Under the pieces are notes generated by a model that was not told the origin of the DNA, searched no databases, and saw only the letters and a program-made list of their open reading frames with translations. A stretch of 64,000 nt of DNA from Achromobacter sp. AONIH1 (GTDB taxonomy: Bacteria; Pseudomonadota; Gammaproteobacteria; Burkholderiales; Burkholderiaceae_B): contig NZ_CP026124.1 of the NCBI RefSeq assembly GCF_002902905.1, positions 3,348,001 through 3,412,000 of the forward strand. Reading direction: 5' to 3'. The position numbers were made by a program, and so were the translations under genes. Positions within the stretch are counted from its first letter, which is position 1, and every line of letters starts with the position of its first letter. Of the stretch, positions 57,830-64,000 are shown in pieces.

Positions 57830-58154
57830 CATTTCCGGCTTGGCGCATGTCGCCGAAGGGGAGGCAGCGTCGTGCGCCAGTCGGTGCGCGGACGCCTGCC
57901 GCAGGCGGCTTTATTAAGACTTCTTGGATATTTGTATTAATGATTCAGCGTAAGTCTGATCATTAATCCATTGCCTTTTCTATTGATTTTTGCAGTTGTA
58001 TTTTCGAATTTTTCAATTAAGAAATTTCTCGAAGAAATTCCATTTAAGTCTCTCCATCATAGCGACTGCCTGAATCGGGATGCTACCCAGCTACCCGGTC
58101 AGGTTGCTCCTTGCCTCGTGGCAAGGAACAACTTCAACCTTTGGCTGGTTCACT
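57830..58154. promoter_or_regulatory. AT-rich regulatory region of the fimbrial operon
   Basis: These 325 bases contain no gene. From about 57910 to 58060 the base composition is far more AT-rich than anywhere else in the window. It carries the inverted repeat at 57936-57967 and several T/A runs such as GATTTTTGC and AATTTTTCAATTAAGAAATTT. This is what a silenced or regulated fimbrial promoter region would look like. Confidence 0.55.
57936..57967. promoter_or_regulatory. Inverted repeat in the fimbrial promoter region
   Basis: ATTAATGAT (57936-57944) and ATCATTAAT (57959-57967) are perfect 9-bp inverted repeats 14 bases apart; the pairing extends inward with CAG/CTG after one bulged T. A candidate regulator binding site; the regulator is unknown. 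Confidence 0.6.
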
Positions 58155-58709
58155 ATGAAACTCAATAAAATCATTCTCGCGATCGGGTTGGGCGTGGCAG
58201 CGGTTGGCGTCGCCAATGCCGCCAACGTGTCCAAGAAAATCACCCTGACGGCCCAGATCAACGACGCCATCTTCGTTTCCAAGGCGGATGGCGCCACCTG
58301 GTACGGCACGGAAGAACTCGAGGCCGCCGACTATCGTCAGCAATCCTTCTCCAAGACGCTGCCTGTCCGCGTCTGGACCAAGAACTCGGACTTCAAGGTC
58401 TCGCTGCAGCAGCCGCTGAAGATGACCAACGGCGTCTACGAAATGAAGAACGCCAAGGTTTCGCTCACGTCCGGCGCTGGCACCGGCGAGGTGAAGTTTG
58501 GCTCGGCGCTGACAGTCAAGCAGGTGACGACGACCGCCGACGGCTTTGATGAAGTCCACAACGTCACCGTCCACGTGGACGCGCCCACCAAGACCACCGG
58601 CGGCCCGGATACCAACGGTAGCTACAGCGGCGATCTGGTCATGGTGTTCGAACCCGTTGCCGCGACCGGCACCGGCGGTTCCGGCGGCTCTGGCACCCCG
58701 ACCCCGTAA
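58155..58709 (+). CDS. CS1-type (alpha) fimbrial major pilin
   Basis: The 184-residue protein has a signal peptide (MKLNKIILAIGLGVAAVGVANA, cleavage before ANVSKKITLT). The mature part follows the CfaB/CblA/CooA pattern: N-terminal donor strand VSKKITLTAQINDAIFV, SFSKTLPVRVWTKNSDFKVSL in the core, and YSGDLVMVFEPV near the end. Unlike enteric major pilins it continues with a Gly/Ser/Thr-Pro tail (TGTGGSGGSGTPTP). I choose ATG 58155, which places the signal peptide at the N-terminus; a longer reading starts in the AT-rich leader. It is the first gene of the operon. Confidence 0.85.
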   Translation: MKLNKIILAIGLGVAAVGVANAANVSKKITLTAQINDAIFVSKADGATWYGTEELEAADYRQQSFSKTLPVRVWTKNSDFKVSLQQPLKMTNGVYEMKNAKVSLTSGAGTGEVKFGSALTVKQVTTTADGFDEVHNVTVHVDAPTKTTGGPDTNGSYSGDLVMVFEPVAATGTGGSGGSGTPTP

Positions 58710-58721
58710 GTCGCACTGCCT

Positions 58722-58771
58722 CGGGCGCGGCAATGCGCCCGTTCCCGGACCCCGGTCTCGCATCGGGGTCC
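58722..58771 (+). terminator. Two consecutive hairpins between pilin and usher genes
   Basis: CGGGCGC-GGCAAT-GCGCCCG (58722-58741) and GGACCCCG-(9)-CGGGGTCC (58747-58771) are perfect stems of 7 and 8 bp. No T-run follows either, so full termination is unlikely; they may slow transcription or protect the pilin mRNA 3' end. Confidence 0.6.
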
Positions 58772-58829
58772 GCGCGTTCTCTCTCCCTTCCTCCCGTGAG
58801 TCCTTCTGGGTATTCCAGGCGATATCAGC

Positions 58830-61088
58830 ATGTCTGTACGACAGACTTCCTCTCGGCTATGCATGGCGTGGGCGTGCCTTTCGGTCATCGTCCCCGGGCG
58901 CGCGCATGCGCAGGCGGTCGTCAGCTACGGCGTGCCGGAAGGCTTCAGCGAGATCGAGCTGGACAACACGGCCAGCTATGTGGCGACCTACGACGGTAAA
59001 ACGCTGCCCGGCCTGGTCAACTATTCGCAGAAGCGGGCGGCGCTGGGATTCGATGCGGAGCTGTACGCGGCCAATGGCATCTCGGTGGAAGAGATCAACG
59101 CCATCCGCAACGTCGTGTCCAGGATCGACTACAAGCAGTGCGTCAATGGCTGCGACATGCAGGTCGCGGGCCACTATGTCACCGTCGACAAGGTGCGTCG
59201 CACGCTGGATATTCGCAGCTCGCGGTCGGATTACCTGGCGCCGTCCACGTCGGTGGGGCTGGTCAGCAGCCACGCCATCGACCTGCGCGGCTCGTCGGAC
59301 GGCTATCGCAGCGCGAACGTCTATGGCAATACCTGGCTGGGTTTGCCAGGGCGCAGCTTTGGCTACGCAAGCTGGTATGGCGGTCGCAGCCGCACGCAGG
59401 GCCGCAGCACCAGCAACCAGGGGCTGTCGTCGTATTACCTGCAAAAGAACTTCTCCGGCACCTATGTGCGGGCGGGCAAGCAGAACAGCATCGACTACGC
59501 GTCCGGCTCGGTCAGCACCGTGCTGACCCCCAGCTTCGACCGTTTCGTCACCATAGGCAGCCAGGACAATCTGCGCAATCAGCGCAACGCCGGCTCGCTG
59601 GTGCTGTATGCGACGGCCGAGGGCAACTACGAGTTCTACCGCAACGGTCGCCTGGTGTGGAAGCGGCCGGCCACGCTGGGCCGCAACGAGGTCAGCTATC
59701 TGGACCTGCCCGGCGGCTACTACCCGCTGGAAATCCGCCTGGTCGACCGCAACGGCAACGTGCTCAACAGCGAAACGCGGGACATCAATAACCTGAACTT
59801 CGCCAGCGGCCAGAATTCCTGGCACGTCACGGTGGGCCAGGAGATGAACACCGGTGAAAACCTGGTGCAGGCCTCGGTCAGCCGGAACCTGAGCCAGTTC
59901 TACCTGAACGGGTCGGTGGTTCGGAGCCAGCGCTCGGAATGGGCCACGGAAGTGAACCTGACCCGTCCTTCCAAGTTCGGCGAGACCGACATCACGCCGA
60001 CCGTCGGCGTGCTGGCCGGCGAGCGCGGCAAGGGCGGCTACGCCAACCTGCAGGTGAGCGATCCGACCCTGGGCAGTCTCTGGGTCAGCCGCTATCTGAA
60101 CAACGATGTATCGCGCTTTTACTGGGGTTCGCCCAGCACCAGCGTGTCATACAGCCATCTCGTGCGCGGCGTATCGCTGGGCTACAACTACTACAAGCAG
60201 CCCTTCGGCGAAACCCATCAGGCCGAGGTGCGCTGGAACTACCGTCCCAACGGGCTGTGGTCCACCTTCGCGCTGGGGGTGCAGAAGGGCGGCTACATGA
60301 GCCGCGACGGCGGCTACGCCGTCTACTTCAACATGACCTGGACGCTGGACAAGACGCAGGCCAGCTTCCGCGCGGCGCAGTATGGCGGGCAGACCCAGAT
60401 GAGCGGCGACTACCGCCGCGATTTCCAGGACAGCTACGGCTCCACGTCGCTGGGCACGACCGTGACGCGCCAGGATCGCGAGACCAGCCTGACGGCCTAT
60501 GGCAGCCGTTCCGGCACGCGTGGCGACACGTCGCTGAACCTGGGCCACAACGGCCGCAGCACCAGCGCGGACTTCAACTATCGCGGCATGGTCGCGGCGA
60601 GCGCCGACGGCCTTGCCCTGGGACGCTATAGCGGCGGCGGCAGCGCCTTGTTGCTCAAGACGCCGGAGGTGTCCGGCACGGACTACGGCTTCAACGTCGA
60701 GGGCCATCCGGTGGCTGGCGGCGGCACCTATGCGGTACCGCTCGGCATGTACGACGACGTGTCCTTCGCCCGCGTGGTCAGCGGCAACGACGGCCTGGAC
60801 ATGAACATCGAGGTGCCGGCCAACATCGTGCGCGCGCACCCGGGCCAGGTCTATCCGGCCCAGGCCAAGGTCGACATCAACATGGTCTACAGCGGCCTGC
60901 TGACCGGGCCGGACGGCGAGCCGGTGGGCGGCCGGATTCTCGAAACCGGCGACACGGCCCATCCGAACGGCCTGTTCTCGATATCGGCCAAGACCGTGTT
61001 GCCCAAGATCACCGTGCAGCAGGCCGGCAGGAGCTACGTCTGCGACCTGTCCGACGGAGGCAGCGACGGCCGCTACCGCTGCGAGTAA
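58830..61088 (+). CDS. CS1-type fimbrial outer-membrane usher
   Basis: The 752-residue protein has a signal peptide (ending RAHAQA) and a CfaC/CooC/TcfC-like usher layout: an N-terminal periplasmic domain (about 35-130, VVSYGVPEGFSEIELDNTASYV and CVNGCDMQVAGHYV), a large beta-barrel with alternating aromatic strands, a plug/E-set segment near FYRNGRLVWKRPATLGRNEVSYLDLPGGYYPLEIRLVDRNG, and C-terminal periplasmic domains ending in AGRSYVCDLSDGG. It secretes and assembles the pilus. Its length is within the CS1 usher range (about 800-870 in enterics), slightly short. Confidence 0.87.
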   Translation: MSVRQTSSRLCMAWACLSVIVPGRAHAQAVVSYGVPEGFSEIELDNTASYVATYDGKTLPGLVNYSQKRAALGFDAELYAANGISVEEINAIRNVVSRIDYKQCVNGCDMQVAGHYVTVDKVRRTLDIRSSRSDYLAPSTSVGLVSSHAIDLRGSSDGYRSANVYGNTWLGLPGRSFGYASWYGGRSRTQGRSTSNQGLSSYYLQKNFSGTYVRAGKQNSIDYASGSVSTVLTPSFDRFVTIGSQDNLRNQRNAGSLVLYATAEGNYEFYRNGRLVWKRPATLGRNEVSYLDLPGGYYPLEIRLVDRNGNVLNSETRDINNLNFASGQNSWHVTVGQEMNTGENLVQASVSRNLSQFYLNGSVVRSQRSEWATEVNLTRPSKFGETDITPTVGVLAGERGKGGYANLQVSDPTLGSLWVSRYLNNDVSRFYWGSPSTSVSYSHLVRGVSLGYNYYKQPFGETHQAEVRWNYRPNGLWSTFALGVQKGGYMSRDGGYAVYFNMTWTLDKTQASFRAAQYGGQTQMSGDYRRDFQDSYGSTSLGTTVTRQDRETSLTAYGSRSGTRGDTSLNLGHNGRSTSADFNYRGMVAASADGLALGRYSGGGSALLLKTPEVSGTDYGFNVEGHPVAGGGTYAVPLGMYDDVSFARVVSGNDGLDMNIEVPANIVRAHPGQVYPAQAKVDINMVYSGLLTGPDGEPVGGRILETGDTAHPNGLFSISAKTVLPKITVQQAGRSYVCDLSDGGSDGRYRCE

Positions 61089-61109
61089 CCGAACAAAGGA
61101 TTCTTCTAG

Positions 61110-61796
61110 ATGACGCCACGATCGATTTTCTTTCTTGCCCTGGCAGCCTTCATGGCGCTGCCGGCCGCGCGCCAGGCGCGCGCCGAGGGCGAACTCATGG
61201 TGATGCCGGCCAGCCTGCAGGTCGTGCCCGGGCACGACTACGCGGTGACGGTCAAGAACGTGGGCGATGGCCCGCTGTACCTGAACATCGCGCTGCAACA
61301 GGTGATGAACCCCGGCATGGAGCACGAGCGCAAGGTGCCGCTGAGCGAGATCGAGCGCCCCGGCCTGCTGGCCCATCCCGACCGCTTGTCGCTGGGTCCG
61401 GGGCAGTCGCGCAAGATCGCGCTCAAGTCGCTGGTCGAGCCCACTGCCGAGGCGCTGTACCGCCTGTACGTGATCCCGGCGAAGGTCATGCAGGTGGAGC
61501 AGGCGCCGCAGGACAAGATCACCGCGCCGATGTCGGTGGCGATCGGCTACGGGGTGCTGGTGCGCCACATGCCGCCGGTGGCCAAGCAGACCACGGGCTG
61601 GACGCACCGCTGCGAGGGTCGCGAAATGGTGCTGGAGAACACCGGCACCGTGCGCGTGGTGCTGCCGGATGCGCAGGCGGGCAAGTCCGCCACAGCGCGG
61701 AGTCTGGCCTTGTTTCCTGGCGTACCGCAGCGCATCGCGGACGGCAGTCTGCGCTGGACCGAGAACGGCGAGTCGCGCTCGCTGGCGTGTCCCTGA
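61110..61796 (+). CDS. CS1-type fimbrial periplasmic chaperone
   Basis: The 228-residue protein has a signal peptide (ending ARQARAEG) and two immunoglobulin-like domains. Domain 1 has LMVMPASLQVVPGHDYAVTVKNVGDGPLYLNIALQQV, LLAHPDRLSLGPGQSRKIALKSL and YRLYVIPAKV; domain 2 begins after AIGYGVLVRHMPP. This is the CfaA/CooB/CblB class. It binds pilin subunits by donor-strand complementation and delivers them to the usher. Follows the usher by 21 bases with AAAGGA. Confidence 0.85.
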   Translation: MTPRSIFFLALAAFMALPAARQARAEGELMVMPASLQVVPGHDYAVTVKNVGDGPLYLNIALQQVMNPGMEHERKVPLSEIERPGLLAHPDRLSLGPGQSRKIALKSLVEPTAEALYRLYVIPAKVMQVEQAPQDKITAPMSVAIGYGVLVRHMPPVAKQTTGWTHRCEGREMVLENTGTVRVVLPDAQAGKSATARSLALFPGVPQRIADGSLRWTENGESRSLACP

Positions 61797-61813
61797 CCGG
61801 CGCGGAACGTGAA

Positions 61814-62314
61814 ATGGCGATGACGACCCTGCCCGATGCGTCGCGACGTGGCCTGTGGCTGGCTCTGCTGGCGGCGTTGTGCTGCGCGCTGTTGCCAGCC
61901 GCGGGCATGGCGGCGGGCGTGCTCAAGCTGTCGCATGCCGAGATCTGGCTGCGCGGCGATGGCCGGACCAGCCGCTTGTACGCCGAGAATGCCGGCGATA
62001 CCACGCTGTATCTGGATGTGGAGCAGCGCCTGTTGCGCAATCCCGGCGAGCAGCCCGAGGAATTGACGCCGATTGGCGAGGTGCGCAATCCGACGCTGCT
62101 GGTGGCGCCCGTGCGCCTGGCGCTGGCGCCGGGACAGCGCGCGCCGATCACGTTGAAGGAGTTGGCGCGCCCCGAGAGCCCACAGGTCTGGCGGGTGACA
62201 TTTCGGCCCAGGGAAAAATTGCTGGTGGCGAATGATCCGGCGCGGGCCGTGGCCGCGCCGCTGGTGGTGAGCATCGGCTACGGCGTGTTGATTTATCAGG
62301 TGCCGGCGCGCTAG
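61814..62314 (+). CDS. Single-domain CS1-type chaperone-like protein
   Basis: The 166-residue protein has a signal peptide and one immunoglobulin-like domain that parallels domain 1 of the chaperone just upstream: VLKLSHAEIWLRGDGRTSRLYAENAGDTTLYLDVEQRLL, LLVAPVRLALAPGQRAPITLKELA, VWRVTFRPREKLL and the matching end VSIGYGVLIYQVPAR. It stops exactly where the upstream chaperone enters domain 2. A starting ATG at 61814 is preferred over a GTG at 61787 that overlaps the previous gene. It may be a second, specialised chaperone or a minor subunit. Confidence 0.75.
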   Translation: MAMTTLPDASRRGLWLALLAALCCALLPAAGMAAGVLKLSHAEIWLRGDGRTSRLYAENAGDTTLYLDVEQRLLRNPGEQPEELTPIGEVRNPTLLVAPVRLALAPGQRAPITLKELARPESPQVWRVTFRPREKLLVANDPARAVAAPLVVSIGYGVLIYQVPAR

Positions 62315-62346
62315 CCGTCGCCGTTGTTGTGTCGAGGGGAGTACTT

Positions 62347-63354
62347 GTGAAACCGATACGCGACGCCTTCCTGTCGTGTTGCGCTTTGCTGGGCCTGTTG
62401 GGAGCGGGGCAGACCGCGATGGCTCAGGGGTACGAGTATTTTGACGCGGGTGTGGTGAGTTACGGTCCCATCAATTGCAGCGTGCGAAGCGACGCCAGCA
62501 ATATCCATTTCAATTTTTCCCTTGGCTTCAATTCCAGCGCCGGACATATCGTTGGCGGCACTTTTCTTTCCAGGGGGATTGCTGTGCACCGGTACGATGC
62601 GAAGGGAAAGCCATTGAACTGGCATACCGGGATGCTGGTCTTCATTGATGGCGAGCAGGCCCTGGGCGTGGCGAGTCGCAGCAATAGCGCGGTGATGTTT
62701 GGAAGCTCCACAGGAAATGCGATATGGAATTTTTCATGGGCATATACCGCGAATGTGAGGATAACGATAGCCCGAGCCTATGTAGATGCCTGGCCGGCTG
62801 TCGGTGTGCAGATTGCGAATGTGCTGACGCCGCTCGATTCGCCCAGCTTCGTGTTCTCATCCAAGGACGTGTACTACCTTTACCGCAACATGCCAACCGG
62901 CGATTGTCGGAAAATCGACCCGGCCAAGCCACCGCCAGCGCCGGGCACGGAAATCACTGTCACCGCGCCGGATTGGGATCTGGGCGAGCTGCAGCGGGGC
63001 AAGGAAGCGACGCAAACCTTCGCCACCGACGCACAGCGGCTGTGCTTTTCCTATGACGCCAAGTACATCGAATACGACAAGTACCTGATCAGCGTAAGCA
63101 ACCGCAATGGCGTGGCCGATAACAAGTTCCTGCTGGTTAATGCGGCGGATGGCAGCGAGACGGTTCCGTATACGCTGAGTTTCACGGGGGGCGGCGCGCC
63201 GATGGCGTTGCCCAGTATCAATGGACTGCCGTTGACGTTGGGCAAGAGCGGGCGGACGTGCCTGACGCCCACGTTCAAGACATGGGTTGGCGCCACGATC
63301 AAGGGCGGCGATTTCAGCGATGCGCTTACGTTCACCATCACAACCCAACCCTAG
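62347..63354 (+). CDS. CS1-type fimbrial tip adhesin/minor pilin, copy 1
   Basis: The 335-residue protein has a signal peptide (MKPIRDAFLSCCALLGLLGAG...AMAQ), an N-terminal domain (about 28-185) and a C-terminal pilin-like domain (about 200-335) joined by DPAKPPPAPGTE. The C-terminal domain has TVTAPDWDLGELQRGKEATQTF, a pair of cysteines (LCFSYDAKY and RTCLTPTF) and the late GGDFSDALTFTITTQP, like CfaE/CooD/CblD. The GTG at 62347 has GGGGAG just upstream. It probably caps the pilus and binds the receptor; the receptor is unknown. Confidence 0.8.
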   Translation: MKPIRDAFLSCCALLGLLGAGQTAMAQGYEYFDAGVVSYGPINCSVRSDASNIHFNFSLGFNSSAGHIVGGTFLSRGIAVHRYDAKGKPLNWHTGMLVFIDGEQALGVASRSNSAVMFGSSTGNAIWNFSWAYTANVRITIARAYVDAWPAVGVQIANVLTPLDSPSFVFSSKDVYYLYRNMPTGDCRKIDPAKPPPAPGTEITVTAPDWDLGELQRGKEATQTFATDAQRLCFSYDAKYIEYDKYLISVSNRNGVADNKFLLVNAADGSETVPYTLSFTGGGAPMALPSINGLPLTLGKSGRTCLTPTFKTWVGATIKGGDFSDALTFTITTQP

Positions 63355-63364
63355 GCGGCGCGCG

Positions 63365-64000
63365 ATGGCGCTCGCGACTCGTGGTCTGGCGATCTTGCTG
63401 GCTGCGCTGTGCTTGTTCGCGGGTCGGTCCGCCTGGGCTGCCACTTACTCTGCCGACGTTATCGACGGCAGCTACCGCGACTGCCGCATAATCTGGAGCG
63501 GCGATCGGATTACCGTCAGCTTCACCGTTGATTTCAAGGACGCATCCGGGAATATGGCTGGCAGGACGTTCTTGTCCCGGGGGATAGTCATTTATTCATA
63601 CGATTCGGCGGCGAAGCCGATGTTGCCGGCGGCTGCTATCGTGTCGATCAATGGCACTGAACGCAGCAACATGGCCGTAGCCGACGACTTCACGTTGGCG
63701 TATGCGGCTGCAGCCTACCCGAGAGCGCACTGGATGAATGCAAGGGCATTCACCGCCAAGGTCATTGCCGATCTATACATGGGCACGTCGAACTACTGGC
63801 CGGCCGTCTCGGTGCAGGCGGCGAATATGGCAACGGGTAGTTGGGATCCCGTGCTCGCAAGAACCGGCGCGCTGTACATCGGCCCGAACATGTCGGGCTG
63901 CCGAACCATCGATCCGGCCAAGCCGCCGCCATCGCCGGTCACCACCGAGATCAAGGTGACGGCGCCGGACTGGGACCTGGGCGAATTGGAGCGGGGCAAG
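63365..64000 (+). CDS. CS1-type fimbrial tip adhesin/minor pilin, copy 2 (partial, runs off the right edge)
   Basis: A 212-codon frame begins at ATG 63365, 10 bases after the previous gene, and is still open at the edge. It has a signal peptide (MALATRGLAILLAALCLFAGRSAWAA) and is a diverged paralogue of the gene before it: both share GRTFLSRGI or GGTFLSRGI followed by SYDSAAKP or RYDAKGKP, a Cys in NMSGCRTIDPAKPPP and the junction TAPDWDLGELERGK. The rest of the pilin-like domain lies outside the window. Confidence 0.82.
   Translation, partial: MALATRGLAILLAALCLFAGRSAWAATYSADVIDGSYRDCRIIWSGDRITVSFTVDFKDASGNMAGRTFLSRGIVIYSYDSAAKPMLPAAAIVSINGTERSNMAVADDFTLAYAAAAYPRAHWMNARAFTAKVIADLYMGTSNYWPAVSVQAANMATGSWDPVLARTGALYIGPNMSGCRTIDPAKPPPSPVTTEIKVTAPDWDLGELERGK

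Overview
The window is strongly G+C-rich, densely coded DNA from a betaproteobacterium, most likely family Alcaligenaceae (Bordetella or Achromobacter type). This rests on the family make-up: Bug/TctC binding protein, DUF3579 protein beside argD/argF, PiuC next to HU, a soxBDAG/glyA/purU set with a GbdR-like regulator, and recurring G/C-rich palindromic intergenic repeats. The species assignment is inference; no ribosomal RNA is present.

Layout. 1-10042: one-carbon and sarcosine catabolism. purU (partial) and glyA run leftward; a GbdR-type AraC regulator, sdaA and soxB-soxD-soxA-soxG plus a FolB-like gene run rightward. Sarcosine is demethylated to glycine, GlyA converts glycine plus methylene-THF to serine, SdaA deaminates serine, and PurU recycles formyl-THF. 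10140-12501: two identical tRNA-Leu(CAG) genes flank a hypothetical gene with a G13 tract near its 5' end and a tRNA acp-transferase (tapT). 12502-18795: rnr, rlmB, a Cys/Met-metabolism PLP enzyme, a PiuC-type dioxygenase and HU. 18953-25575: tRNA-Val, a Fur-box-controlled tonB-exbB-exbD operon, a two-component system and kup. 25723-34054: arginine biosynthesis (argG, argF, argD, DUF3579) with a LysR-controlled catabolic cluster (amidohydrolase, Bug protein, AhpD-like, unknown) between argG and argF. 34135-35578: a complete IS3-family (IS150-type) element sitting in the loop of an intrinsic terminator. 35630-38540: TRAP transporter. 38644-44374: FtsX-like permease, truncated hemoglobin, dihydroxyacetone kinase, Kdo kinase. 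44542-48881: polyamine ABC transporter plus an ArsC/Spx-like protein. 48894-57732: DNA glycosylase, YrbL-like kinase, RmuC, amidase, AidB-like dehydrogenase, RpiA, a HigBA-type toxin-antitoxin pair, PhoU. 57830-64000: an AT-rich promoter region and an alpha (CS1/Cbl-type) fimbrial operon that runs off the right edge.

Most noteworthy: (i) the CS1-type fimbrial operon has an unusual order (pilin, usher, chaperone, one-domain chaperone, then two tandem tip-adhesin paralogues); (ii) the G13 homopolymer inside a possible 5' extension of an unknown gene looks like a phase-variation tract; (iii) the IS element lies exactly within a terminator hairpin and carries its own anti-readthrough hairpin next to the transposase start; (iv) a perfect LysR-type operator lies between a LysR gene and its catabolic cluster, which seems to separate argG from argFD.
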